DNA of 34,213 nucleotides from Bernardetiaceae bacterium (GTDB taxonomy: Bacteria; Bacteroidota; Bacteroidia; Cytophagales; Thermoflexibacteraceae): assembly GCA_025454895.1 (NCBI GenBank), contig JALONO010000075.1:1-34213 (forward strand), read 5' to 3'. The position numbers were made by a program, and so were the translations under genes. Under the pieces are notes generated by a model, which saw only the letters and a list, made by a program, of their open reading frames with translations, made no database searches and was not told the origin of the DNA. How positions within the stretch are numbered: position 1 is the stretch's first letter; each line of letters starts with the position of its first letter. Below, in pieces: positions 9,101 through 16,707 of the stretch.

Positions 9101-9753
9101 GCCCCGTTTTTAAACCATTGGTACACGTTGGCCGTGCCGCCCACCCGGGGCACAAACCGCAGCACGGCCCGCTCGTCGAGGGTGAGGGTGGTGTCGCGGC
9201 CCAGGCTATCCTGTGGGGCCAACGTAGCCCCGGCCACACTGCTATTAGGCTCAAAACTATCAAAGGCCAACTGGTTGTTGGCCGCGTTGAGGCTGGTAAG
9301 GCTGGTGGTGGTCCTGAAACTGGGCAAACTAGTGAGGAAGTTGCGGTTCAGGTTAATGGTGGTGATCCTGGTCAAGGTAGCCAACCGCTCGGGCACGGCC
9401 CCGGTGAACTCGTTGTTGGCCAGGTTGAGGGTGGTTAGCTCGGTGAGGGCCCCGATCTCGGCCGGGATGCGCCCGCGTAGGCGCTGGCCACTCAGGTTAA
9501 GGCCCGTAACCCGCCCGGTAGCATCGTTGGGGGTAACGGTTACGCCCGTCCAGGTGTTGATGCTGGCCAGGGCGTTGGGGGCATCCACGGGCCAGGCCAA
9601 ACCCGTAGTGGGGCCGCCAATAGCCGTATAAATTGCCCGTAAGGCGGTCAAGTCTGCTTCGCGGCCCGCGTTGGGGTTGGGCGTTTGGGCTTGGGCGGCC
9701 CCCAACAAGTTCAGTCCAATAATAAAGGTGAGGGTATATCTCCAAAAGCGCAT
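6124..9753 (-). CDS. Large secreted LRR / tandem-repeat protein with type-B T9SS (gliding-motility-associated) C-terminal domain
   Basis: This 1209-residue protein starts with a signal peptide ending near AQA22. It has a leucine-rich repeat segment (about 80-165, e.g. LTTLNLANNEFTGAVP), an Ig-like domain (about 180-268) and then eight related Ig-like modules of roughly 85-100 residues (about 275-1040). Each module carries a C..DTSN motif and most a YxWQ or FxWQ motif. A PKD-like domain follows (about 1045-1125). The last 83 residues match the gliding-motility-associated CTD: ITPDGDGRNDVL, IFNRWGQEI, NWDGTIDGK, IPNGVYFYLI. Type-B CTD proteins are exported by T9SS and held at or released from the cell surface; an adhesin or surface-filament role is plausible. 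Its PorP/SprF partner is next downstream. The repeat modules are diverse, arguing against recent slippage expansion. Confidence 0.9.
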   Translation of the reverse strand: MRFWRYTLTFIIGLNLLGAAQAQTPNPNAGREADLTALRAIYTAIGGPTTGLAWPVDAPNALASINTWTGVTVTPNDATGRVTGLNLSGQRLRGRIPAEIGALTELTTLNLANNEFTGAVPERLATLTRITTINLNRNFLTSLPSFRTTTSLTSLNAANNQLAFDSFEPNSSVAGATLAPQDSLGRDTTLTLDERAVLRFVPRVGGTANVYQWFKNGAPFGPSSSTSDLFIDDIRRLQDQGGYRLRITNSNVPGVTLWLNTVVVRVNPCFVSGSRIEPRESVFCEGQAIPNLRGPAVTSPIRLPITYQWQRTTDGGRTWVNVGGNTAEYQPPSLGVRAQFRRLASDGRCTTDTSNTVSVTFIGRIQNNQIRSSYILCPGDSVRTFRGVSPVTGGAGRLRYTWQSSINQGRTWRNEDATVNFRPQRITNDTVLFRRLVADSICFVDTSNVVRVVRSPRFPSNIVGFNQEVCRGGRALALRDTIRLDSILRTRDTVNFRFRWQVSANRRTWLRADTANRADTFSTFLPLYRIDTTLYFRRLVVGPCNTDTSNVVAISVVRPINGNVIRSDRDVVCAGDTTRVNVRGTFSINGGGGQYSFLWQSSLNRRDWNNRGTADSIAFRVEDISDTTFIRRIVRSRCVADTSNVIRLGRAFNYGPNTISGSTINCNNDTVSARALILRGTSSTSPLGSFRYQWQLSPDTVNWANIDTAGFSRDTAQANRRDPGTSMEYRPGFLTRRITYFRRIVFNGCQGDTSNRVFVSIVPDLTNNRITGTQTLCEGSPINPIRGEIPQGGGGGYRYRWEVSTQADTLGRPLGWALADTSVNYSPPNLIRTTYVRRVVVANQCRPDTSNIIKITIINRVDNNRIRDNQEVCLGVRPDTLRGSVPVGGDGNFQFVWQRQVGGTGQAWQTVASTRDFFPDINQTSRFRRLVFTECFVDTSNVVTVFITRFIRGNQILGGGQTICRGSRPDTLRGQMPDDGTNVFRYQWQTSRNRRQWTNINRAVAENLVLDVGPDSTTYYRRIVSNRCFSDTSLSVPIRVLDLPDVDAGPDTIVNVGQSIRLNATGASRYVWFPRDGLDNDSIPNPIAAPLETTTYIVRGTDPAGCTSVDTMVVRVATDLANVLRVVDIITPDGDGRNDVLHVDGLESFPENTVIIFNRWGQEILQRRNYRNNWDGTIDGKVIPNGVYFYLIRAGTGNRPLRGSFTVLN

Positions 9754-9887
9754 GGCAAATGATGAGGGTTCAGTTTTGGTTGGATACTACAAACATCCAA
9801 TCAAATTTGATGCAACAATTTAAAATGTAAGATTTTTGCCGGGCAAAGTCGACCCACCGGCCAAGGGGCAAGCCGGTGCTACGGCCA

Positions 9888-9914
9888 TTGGGACGGCCTG
9901 GCGCGTTATCTTTG
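9888..9914 (+). promoter_or_regulatory. Bacteroidota-type promoter for the GNAT gene
   Basis: TTG at 9888-9890 lies 16 bases before TATCTTTG at 9907-9914, a full match to the TAnnTTTG -7 element with slightly short spacing. The expected start point is only a few bases before ATG 9928, so the transcript would be nearly leaderless from that ATG. Confidence 0.5.
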
Positions 9915-9927
9915 CCCGGCAATCACG

Positions 9928-11118
9928 ATGTTTAATGAACGAATGGCGTATTATTTAAAAGAGGTCAAAGACCGGGCCACAGCCCGCGATTTTTTGCTTT
10001 TTCCGGTAAAACTTTATGCTAACGACCCCCATTGGGTGCGCCCGCTGGATGCCGATATGGAAAAAGTGTTCGACCCGGCCCGTAACCCGCATTTCCAGCA
10101 TGGCCGGTGTGCCCGCTGGGTGCTGGCCGACCAAGGCGGGCAAATGGTGGGGCGGGTGGCGGCCTTCGTCAACGACAAGACCGTGTGGCTCGGCAACGAC
10201 CAGCCCACCGGCGGCCTGGGCTTTTTTGAGTGCATCAACGATCAAACGGCGGCTTTCCTGCTGTTCGATGCGGCCAAGAACTGGCTCCAGGCCCAAGGCA
10301 TGGAGGCCATGGACGGGCCGATCAACTTTGGCCAGCGCGACTCGTGGTGGGGCCTGTTGGTAGAGGGCTTCGAGCCGCCCAACTACGGCATGTTCTACCA
10401 TTTCCCCTACTACCAGGCCCTGTTCGAGGCGTACGGCTTCCGCGAGTACTTCCGCCAGTACACTTACCGCCGGGTGGTGGCCGAGGGGCTGCACCCTATT
10501 TTAACGGCTAAGGCCAACCGCATTTTACAAAATTCGGATTATCAATTCAAAATCCTGGACAAAAAGCAATTGGCCAAGTTTGCCGAAGATTTCCGCACCA
10601 TTTACAACCAGGCGTGGGTGAACCACGAGGGCGTGAGCGAGCTTACGCGCGAGCAGGCGCAAGAGTTGCTCAAGCAGATGAAGCCCATTCTGGACTCGCG
10701 CGCGGTGTTTTTCGGGTATCACCAAGCTGCCCCCGTGGCCTTTTTTATCAATATCCCTGACCTGAACCAGGCCCTCAAGTTCATTGGTACGGGCAAGCTC
10801 AACTGGTGGGGGTTGCTTAAGTTTGGCTGGTTTAAGCTCACCAAAGGGTTCGATAAGATGATTGGGGTGGTGTTTGGCGTGGTGCCCGCCCACCAGGGCC
10901 GGGGGGTGGAGGCGGCCCTCATCGAGTTCTCGCGTACCTACGCCCACCTGCCCGATTTCCCCTACCGCACGCTGGAAATGAACTGGATCGGCGACTTCAA
11001 CCCCAAAATGATGAAGTTATCCGAGATGATCGGCGGCCAAGTGGCCAAAACCCACGTTACCTACCGCCTGCTGTTCGACCCCGCCCGTGAGTTCAAAAAG
11101 CCTGCGGTGATGAAGTAA
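9928..11118 (+). CDS. YghO-like GNAT-superfamily protein
   Basis: The product has 396 residues. It resembles a family of about 370-400 residue acyltransferase-like proteins related to E. coli YghO. The N-terminal block DFLLFPVKLYANDPHWV and the block GPINFGQRDSWWGLLVEGF are typical of that family. A GNAT-like acetyl-CoA loop appears as PAHQGRGVEAALIEF near residues 322-336. The substrate is unknown. An alternative ATG at 9943 (MAYYLKEVKD) would remove five residues and would leave a longer leader from the promoter at 9888-9914. It stands alone between the divergent T9SS cargo gene and the hydrogenase operon. The GNAT assignment is good; the biological role is not known. Confidence 0.8.
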   Translation: MFNERMAYYLKEVKDRATARDFLLFPVKLYANDPHWVRPLDADMEKVFDPARNPHFQHGRCARWVLADQGGQMVGRVAAFVNDKTVWLGNDQPTGGLGFFECINDQTAAFLLFDAAKNWLQAQGMEAMDGPINFGQRDSWWGLLVEGFEPPNYGMFYHFPYYQALFEAYGFREYFRQYTYRRVVAEGLHPILTAKANRILQNSDYQFKILDKKQLAKFAEDFRTIYNQAWVNHEGVSELTREQAQELLKQMKPILDSRAVFFGYHQAAPVAFFINIPDLNQALKFIGTGKLNWWGLLKFGWFKLTKGFDKMIGVVFGVVPAHQGRGVEAALIEFSRTYAHLPDFPYRTLEMNWIGDFNPKMMKLSEMIGGQVAKTHVTYRLLFDPAREFKKPAVMK

Positions 11119-11228
11119 GCCTGCGGCCTTGCTGAACCAGTTTGCTTCATTGTCCAGTTTTACCTCGTTGATTACAAGGTATTTGCCCGCTAATCTGCCC
11201 GTTTTGTCCCCCGGCCGGGCCTTGGCTT

Positions 11229-11289
11229 ATTTAGAACGAAAATAATTTAGAAAGTTTTTTCTAAATCCCGTTTTTCTTCCTTACCTTAG
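11229..11289 (+). promoter_or_regulatory. Candidate hydrogenase operon control region with palindromic operator
   Basis: A perfect inverted repeat with half-sites ATTTAGAAA (11245-11253) and TTTCTAAAT (11258-11266) is separated by four bases. A third copy of ATTTAGAA lies at 11229-11236, 16 bases upstream in direct orientation. TACCTTAG at 11282-11289 is one base off the TAnnTTTG -7 element, which would place the palindrome across the -33 region. This geometry suits binding by a dimeric regulator. No regulator gene is in the window and the factor is unknown. Confidence 0.5.
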
Positions 11290-11328
11290 CGTGCGAACTG
11301 GAAACAACCATTTAACCTACCTTAAATT

Positions 11329-12309
11329 ATGGCAAACGTAGTGTGGTTACAAGGCGGGGCATGTAGCGGCAACACCATGTCGTTCCTTAATGCCCAAGAG
11401 CCTACCGTGGTGGAATTGGTTACCGATTTCGGCATCAACATCCTCTGGCACCCGTCCATTGGCTTGGAAATTGGCGAGCAGGTAACCGATTTGTTGAACG
11501 ACTGCCTGGCCGGCCGCCAGCAGTTGGATATTTTGGTGTACGAAGGCTCGATCATCAAAGGGCCTAACAACACAGGTACCATGAACTTCTTCTGCGACCG
11601 GCCCATGAAAGACTGGGTAGCCGACCTGGCCAAAGTAGCCGGCTACGTGGTGGCCATTGGCGACTGCGCCACCTGGGGTGGCATCCCGGCCGTGCCGCCC
11701 AACCCCAGCGAGTCGACCGGGATGCAGTTTCATAAGAAGGAGAAAGGCGGTTTCCTGGGGGCCAACTACAAGTCGAAAGGTGGCCTGCCCGTGATCAACA
11801 TCCCCGGCTGCCCGGCCCACCCCGACTGGATCACCCAGATTTTGGTGGCCATTTCCACCGGCCGGATCAAAGATGTGCTCATCGACGAGTTCCACCGGCC
11901 CAAGACCTTCTTCACCGACTTTGTGCAAACCGGCTGTACCAACGCCATCAGTTTCGCCCAAAAAGTGGACGCCCACTTTGGTAAGCGCGGCGGCTGCTTG
12001 TTCTACGAGGTGGGCTGCCGAGGCCCCATGACCCGCGCCAGTTGTAACCGCATTTTGTGGAACCGCCAAAGCAGTAAAACCCGGGCCAATCACCCGTGTT
12101 TAGGCTGCACCGAGCCGGGTTTCCCCCACCACGACCTGGTGAAGGGCAGCGTGTTCAAATCGCTCAAATACCTGGGCTTTTTGCCGCAGGACGTGCCCTC
12201 GGGCAATTCCCGCCTGGGCTACTACATGCGGGCCGGCTTCGAGAAAGTACTGGGCGGGGCCGAAATCGTATTAGGGGCTAACCGCGAACACTTTGAAACC
12301 TCGAAATAA
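11329..12309 (+). CDS. hupS: Group 2a-like uptake [NiFe]-hydrogenase small subunit
   Basis: The 326-residue protein starts WLQGGACSGNTMSFLNA, as in cyanobacterial HupS and actinobacterial Huc small subunits, and lacks a Tat signal, so the enzyme is cytoplasmic. It carries the Fe-S relay from the active site. The proximal cluster site has only C12, C113 (GDCATWGG) and C161 (GCPAHPD). The distal site has C203, C223 and C230, with Q/T where the usual histidine stands. The medial site has C239, C257 and C260 (CLGC). Three ligands per site fit the all-[3Fe-4S] relay reported for the mycobacterial Huc enzyme, which oxidises atmospheric H2. The large-subunit gene follows after 21 bases. Subgroup 2a is inferred from motifs. 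Confidence 0.93.
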   Translation: MANVVWLQGGACSGNTMSFLNAQEPTVVELVTDFGINILWHPSIGLEIGEQVTDLLNDCLAGRQQLDILVYEGSIIKGPNNTGTMNFFCDRPMKDWVADLAKVAGYVVAIGDCATWGGIPAVPPNPSESTGMQFHKKEKGGFLGANYKSKGGLPVINIPGCPAHPDWITQILVAISTGRIKDVLIDEFHRPKTFFTDFVQTGCTNAISFAQKVDAHFGKRGGCLFYEVGCRGPMTRASCNRILWNRQSSKTRANHPCLGCTEPGFPHHDLVKGSVFKSLKYLGFLPQDVPSGNSRLGYYMRAGFEKVLGGAEIVLGANREHFETSK

Positions 12310-12330
12310 TCCCTTAACCAAGTAAATAAA

Positions 12331-13929
12331 ATGGGAACACTAAAAGAATTGAATATTTCCCCCGTCGGTCGGGTGGAAGGCGACCTGGACGTAAAAGTGT
12401 ACATGGAGGACGGCGTGGTTACCCGCGCCCACACCCAAGCGGCCATGTTCCGGGGGTTCGAGAAAATTATGGAGGGCAAGGACCCGCAGTCGGGCCTGAT
12501 TGTAACGCCCCGGATTTGCGGGATTTGCGGCGGCTCGCACTTGTACTGCGCCTCGTCGGCCCTGGATACCGCCTGGAAAACCAGCCTGCCGCCCAACGCC
12601 CTGCTGCTGCGGGCCATCGGCCAAGGCACGGAAACCATCCAATCCATCCCCCGGTGGTTCTACGCCATTTTCGCCACCGACATGGCGAATAAAAAATTCG
12701 CCAACAAACCGCTTTACGCCGAAGTAGTGAAACGCTTTTCGGCTTATGTGGGCACCTCGTTCCAAACCGGGGTAACCGCCAGCGGCCGCCCGGTGGAAGT
12801 GTATGCGCTGTTTGGCGGCCAGTGGCCCCACTCTAGCTACATGGTGCCCGGCGGGGTCATGTGCGCCCCCACGCTCAAGGACATTACCCGCGCCCACGCC
12901 ATCATGAACCAGTTCCGCAACGACTGGCTGGAGAAAGTGTGGCTCGGCTGCTCGATTGACCGGTACTTGCAGGTCAAGTCGTGGGACGACCTGCTGGCCT
13001 GGGTGGACGAGAACGAAAGCCAGCGCAACAGCGACCTGGGCCTGTTTGTGCGGGCCAGCCTCGAGTTTGGGATGCACAAGTTTGGCCAGGGCGTGGGCAA
13101 ATTCATCGCTTACGGCACCTACTTGCACAAAGACCATTATCAAAAACCCACCATCGAGGGCCGCAACAAAGCCCTAATCAGCCGCAGTGGTTATTTCGAC
13201 GGCAAGCAGTACCACGAGTTCGATCATTTGAAGATCAAAGAACACGTGTCGCACACCTGGTTCGAGACCGTGCCCGCCGCTCACCCTTGGGACCAGCCGC
13301 TGCCCACCCCCGTGCCTTCGCAAAACCTACTCAGCACCGACTTTAGCGGCAAATATTCTTGGTCTAAGGCCCCGCGCTACCTGGAAATGGCCGCCGAGGC
13401 TGGCCCGCTGGCCCGGGTAGTGATCAACGCTGATCCTAGCCACCGTTTCGGCGACCACCAAATCTACGACCCGTTGTTTGGAGATATTTTGCAAAAGCTC
13501 GGCCCCAGCGTGTTCACGCGCGCCCTGGCCCGGATGCACGAGGCCCCTCGGCTGTTCACCCTCATCAACGACTGGTTGGGTCAAATTGACCTGGACGGCG
13601 ATTTTTACCACAAACCCGTGGAAATCGACGGCAAGGGCTTTGGGGCTACCGAGGCCGCCCGGGGTGCCCTGGCCCACTGGATCGAGGTGAAGGACGGGGT
13701 GATCAAAAACTACCAAGTGATGGCCCCCACCACCTGGAACGTAGGCCCCAACGACGACGAGGGCAAGTCAGGCCCGATCGAGGCGGCCCTGGAAGGTACC
13801 GAGATCGAAGACCCGCACGACCCCGTGGAGGTGGGCATGGTAGCCCGCTCGTTCGACTCGTGCCTGGTGTGTACTGTGCACGCCCACGACCAAAAGAGCG
13901 GCAAGGAACTGAGCCGGTTTAAGCTCTGA
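12331..13929 (+). CDS. hupL: Group 2a-like uptake [NiFe]-hydrogenase large subunit
   Basis: The 532-residue catalytic subunit holds the NiFe(CN)2CO centre. The N-terminal metal motif is RICGICGGSH with C63 and C66. The C-terminal motif is DSCLVCTVH with C511, C514 and H517. The 15 residues after H517 (AHDQKSGKELSRFKL) are the extension expected to be removed by the maturation protease after nickel insertion. The early block SPVGRVEGDLDVKV is also typical. The gene follows the small subunit closely and the protease gene follows it. A 7-bp hairpin (13959-13965 with 13972-13978) sits in the 145-base gap before the protease and may protect the structural-gene mRNA. Length and motifs indicate an intact enzyme. 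Confidence 0.95.
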   Translation: MGTLKELNISPVGRVEGDLDVKVYMEDGVVTRAHTQAAMFRGFEKIMEGKDPQSGLIVTPRICGICGGSHLYCASSALDTAWKTSLPPNALLLRAIGQGTETIQSIPRWFYAIFATDMANKKFANKPLYAEVVKRFSAYVGTSFQTGVTASGRPVEVYALFGGQWPHSSYMVPGGVMCAPTLKDITRAHAIMNQFRNDWLEKVWLGCSIDRYLQVKSWDDLLAWVDENESQRNSDLGLFVRASLEFGMHKFGQGVGKFIAYGTYLHKDHYQKPTIEGRNKALISRSGYFDGKQYHEFDHLKIKEHVSHTWFETVPAAHPWDQPLPTPVPSQNLLSTDFSGKYSWSKAPRYLEMAAEAGPLARVVINADPSHRFGDHQIYDPLFGDILQKLGPSVFTRALARMHEAPRLFTLINDWLGQIDLDGDFYHKPVEIDGKGFGATEAARGALAHWIEVKDGVIKNYQVMAPTTWNVGPNDDEGKSGPIEAALEGTEIEDPHDPVEVGMVARSFDSCLVCTVHAHDQKSGKELSRFKL

Positions 13930-14074
13930 TGATGAAATCGGAATCCCGTTTTACGGATGATCGTTAACAAAAACGATCAAAAAAACGGATTTGCCAGCAG
14001 TTAGTTTGAGTTTTACCCATATAAGTTCACCCTTGCTGGCTCGGTTTCGGGCCGGCAAGGTTTTTTCACCGCTT

Positions 14075-14587
14075 ATGCCCGCTGTAAAAACCGCCATCCT
14101 TGGCTTTGGCAACCCCGTCCGCAGCGATGATGCCGTAGGCCCCTACGTGATCGAGCAGTTGCAGAAACGGCTCGCTGACCAGCCCGACGTGTCGCTGTTC
14201 GACATGGGGACCTCGGCTTTTGAGGTGCTGTTTAAGTTGCAGGGCCACCCGCGCATTTGGTTAGTGGATGCCGTGCTTAATACCGGAGAACCCGTGGGCA
14301 CGCTTTACAAAGTGCCTGCTGACGAACTAGCCCGCGCCCCCCAAGATGACCCGCTGGTGTTCTTGCACAGTTTAAAGTGGGATCAGGCACTTTCTTACGC
14401 CAAAAAAATCTTGCGCGACGAGTACCCCACCGACATCGAGGTGTACCTGATCGCGATTGACAACACCCGGCTGGCAATGGGCCTTAGCCCCGAGGCCCGC
14501 CAGGCCGCCGACCGCGTGGTGGACTTGCTCACCGAGGCCCTGGCCCAGCCCGCCGTTACCCCCATTGAGCCATCTATTGCCCCATGA
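14075..14587 (+). CDS. hupD: Hydrogenase maturation endopeptidase (HupD/HybD family)
   Basis: I choose ATG 14075 (MPAVKTAILGFGNPVRSDDA), giving 170 residues; an upstream TTG would add an unlikely leader. The enzyme cleaves the C-terminal extension of the large subunit once nickel is in place. Residues equivalent to the nickel-sensing triad of E. coli HybD can be picked out: D19 in the SDD motif (glutamate in HybD), D65 (WLVDAV) and H98 (FLHSL). The GFGNPVRSDDAVG block is diagnostic. The stop overlaps the ATG of the next gene by four bases, so translation is coupled. Confidence 0.92.
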   Translation: MPAVKTAILGFGNPVRSDDAVGPYVIEQLQKRLADQPDVSLFDMGTSAFEVLFKLQGHPRIWLVDAVLNTGEPVGTLYKVPADELARAPQDDPLVFLHSLKWDQALSYAKKILRDEYPTDIEVYLIAIDNTRLAMGLSPEARQAADRVVDLLTEALAQPAVTPIEPSIAP

Positions 14588-14895
14588 GCCTGCTGCAACT
14601 GAAAGACAGCCACTTGCATTTTAAAGCCCCGCTCGTTGCCCAGGCTTTCGCCGACGATGAGCAGGTCAACCTCGTTTTTTACCCTGACCGCCGGGTGCTG
14701 CTGGTAGCGGGTAAATCCAAGTTGTTTTTTGAGAAGTTACATAAAACTCACTGGCGGATGTTAAAAGCCCGCAATTTGGTAGGCGACAAATCGGTCGATG
14801 TCCGCGAAATTTTGATCGATGAAGACCTGGACGACACCGACCGCCCGCTCGATTACGAAGTAAAAACCACGGGGATTATCAATATTAAATTTTAA
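14584..14895 (+). CDS. Unknown 103-residue protein coupled to the hydrogenase protease gene
   Basis: The ATG at 14584 overlaps the protease stop (ATGA), so the two are co-translated. The protein is small, without signal peptide or membrane segment and without cysteines. It is charged at both halves, with a basic middle (KSKLFFEKLHKTHWRMLKAR) and an acidic stretch (ILIDEDLDDTDRP). I do not recognise a family. Position argues for a role in hydrogenase assembly, stability or electron transfer. It is not an obvious HypC or a HupE, and it has no Fe-S motif. It is the last gene before a 293-base gap. Confidence 0.75.
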   Translation: MSLLQLKDSHLHFKAPLVAQAFADDEQVNLVFYPDRRVLLVAGKSKLFFEKLHKTHWRMLKARNLVGDKSVDVREILIDEDLDDTDRPLDYEVKTTGIINIKF

Positions 14896-15006
14896 AACCG
14901 GGCGATTTTCCCAAAATCAAAGTGAGATTATGAATTTTGTAAAGTATTGATAATCAAATAGAAAAAGCCGTTTAGTCATTAGATCTCTTGCAGATTAGAT
15001 TTTTAG

Positions 15007-15022
15007 CCGGGTGAAAGCCCGG
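15007..15022. other. Short GC hairpin downstream of the hydrogenase structural operon
   Basis: CCGGG (15007-15011) pairs with CCCGG (15018-15022), followed by AGTTTTCG. It could be a weak terminator ending the hupS to 103-residue-protein transcript. The stem is only 5 bp, so this is tentative. Confidence 0.35.
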
Positions 15023-15063
15023 AGTTTTCGCTCGAAATCCGCCCTTTTTTGGCCCCACCCTAT

Positions 15064-15082
15064 CCCTCCCCGTCGGGGAGGG
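15064..15082. repeat. Perfect 8-bp palindrome with 3-nt loop
   Basis: CCCTCCCC (15064-15071) is followed by GTC and GGGGAGGG (15075-15082). It lies in the gap between the 103-residue protein and the TPR protein and may be an interspersed palindromic element or a terminator. Apart from this, the hairpin at 15007 and an ATTAGAT pair near 14980-15000, the gap holds nothing recognisable, and no TAnnTTTG promoter is seen. Confidence 0.4.
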
Positions 15083-15188
15083 GACGCAATTTCGGTCCCA
15101 GAAAGGGTAATTTGAAAGGACTTTAGTCTAGTACGCAAGAGGTCTATTTATTCATGCAATCATTTAAAATAAACTCAATCAGTTATTT

Positions 15189-16700
15189 ATGCTGTTGAAT
15201 ATCTACACCTTGGCCCCCCTGGCCTCCCAAGTGGCCCAGATTATCGGTCAAGAGCCACGGTTGGGCGAACTGGTGGGCATCCGGCTCATGCCTGAATACT
15301 ATCCCGTGCCCGACTCCCACAGCCTCATTGTGGACGAGGAGGGCATTATCGTACCCCTGGATTGGTACAACGAAACGCCGCCTTTCCAGTTTGCGCAGCC
15401 CTTGGCGTTTACGGGCCCCCATTTACTGGGCCTTGTGTACGCGCGCCTGAGCAACTACCAACGGGCTTACGAATTGCTGGCCCGCCTGCCCCTGCTGGTC
15501 GAGGTGGATTTATTGAACCGCTTGCAGCATGGGGCCACGTTGCCTTTGGGCGAGTTTACCGCCCCGGAAGAGGGGCCGTTTGCCCGCTACCGGGCTGCCC
15601 ACAACCAGGCCGTGCTGATGCACTACGGCCAACTCCCGGCCGATTTGGAGGAAGTGAAACGCCAATACCACACCGCCGGTGGCCTGGCCCCCAACGACGA
15701 GCTGCGGGCTTACACCGCGCGGCACTACGCCGCCCTCCTGGCCGACCACGGCCAATGGGCCGAGGCGGAGCAATTGTTGCCCCTGGCCATTAGCTACGCC
15801 CTGTCCGACGAAGGGAAAATCGCCCTCAAAGACCTGCTGTACCACGTGTGGCTGGCCCAACTGACCGTGCCCTACCATCCCGGCCGCTTGGAACAGTTGA
15901 AAACCACACTGTGGGAAGTGTTCCAATTTTATGAACAAAATGGCAAACGGCCGCAACTGGCCCTGGCCCTCACCGATGCCGCCCACGTGGCCAACCTGAG
16001 CAACAGCTTTGCCGAGGCCCTGGGCTACATTAACCGGGCCATCCAAATTTTTGCCGAAGAAGAACTGCCCGAACTGCTCGCCAATGCCCAACTGCGCAAG
16101 GGTACTTTGCTCTACACTTGGGCCCAGGGCGGCCAGCCTCAGTTTTACCGGCCCGCGATGGAGGCTTATCAAGAAGCCCTCAAGCAGTTTACCAAAGAAA
16201 CCCAGCCGGATATTTTTGCCGATATTCACCACAACCTGGGCGTGATCTATTCCGAAATCCCTGACGAAGCGAAGAAGAAGAGCATCTGGGCCTCGGTGTC
16301 CACCACTTCGTTCCGCGAGGCGTTGCTGTACTACAACAAGGAGCAGTTTCCTTACGAGTACGCCATGATCTGCAACAACTACGGCAACGCCCTCACCAAG
16401 TACCCGGCGGCGGTTAAAACCGACAACTACGCCCGGGCCTTGGAACAGTACGACGAAGCCTTGAGCGTCCGCTCGGCGGCGGCCCACCCTTACGAGCGGG
16501 CCCTCACCCTGCTCAATTACCTGGAAGCCGCCTGGTTTGCGGGCCATAACACCGACCAACTGGATCCCGCCCGTTACGCCACCATGCTGGCCTATGCCCA
16601 GGAAATCCCCCGGCTGGTGGACGATGCCTCGCTGCGGGCCGAGGCCGCACGCCACTTGGAAAAACTGGAACTGGCCCGCCAGGCCCTCGCCCTCACCTAG
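15189..16700 (+). CDS. TPR-repeat protein linked to hydrogenase maturation genes
   Basis: The 503-residue protein is predicted cytoplasmic, with no signal peptide. The first 100 residues (with LPLDWYNETPP-like segments) do not look like TPR. The rest is helical with degenerate tetratricopeptide repeats, clearest at about 245-300 (ALALTDAAHVANLSNSFAEA) and 335-440, including NLGVIYSEIP and NNYGNALTKY. TPR proteins serve as protein-protein scaffolds. hypA begins 7 bases after its stop, so it is very likely a hydrogenase assembly or complex-scaffolding factor. I recall TPR genes also accompanying group 2a loci in other bacteria, but this needs a neighbourhood search. It has no enzymatic motif. 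Confidence 0.8.
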   Translation: MLLNIYTLAPLASQVAQIIGQEPRLGELVGIRLMPEYYPVPDSHSLIVDEEGIIVPLDWYNETPPFQFAQPLAFTGPHLLGLVYARLSNYQRAYELLARLPLLVEVDLLNRLQHGATLPLGEFTAPEEGPFARYRAAHNQAVLMHYGQLPADLEEVKRQYHTAGGLAPNDELRAYTARHYAALLADHGQWAEAEQLLPLAISYALSDEGKIALKDLLYHVWLAQLTVPYHPGRLEQLKTTLWEVFQFYEQNGKRPQLALALTDAAHVANLSNSFAEALGYINRAIQIFAEEELPELLANAQLRKGTLLYTWAQGGQPQFYRPAMEAYQEALKQFTKETQPDIFADIHHNLGVIYSEIPDEAKKKSIWASVSTTSFREALLYYNKEQFPYEYAMICNNYGNALTKYPAAVKTDNYARALEQYDEALSVRSAAAHPYERALTLLNYLEAAWFAGHNTDQLDPARYATMLAYAQEIPRLVDDASLRAEAARHLEKLELARQALALT

Positions 16701-16707
16701 AACTGCC

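Noticed and set aside
13959-13978. 7-bp hairpin after hupL as a terminator
   Set aside because: It is followed by A-rich, not T-rich, sequence on the plus strand and the protease gene continues the operon. At most it is an mRNA-stabilising hairpin.
14946-14956. FNR-like palindrome TTGATAATCAA in the gap after the hydrogenase operon
   Set aside because: The half-sites are separated by one base instead of four, and it lies far from any start codon.
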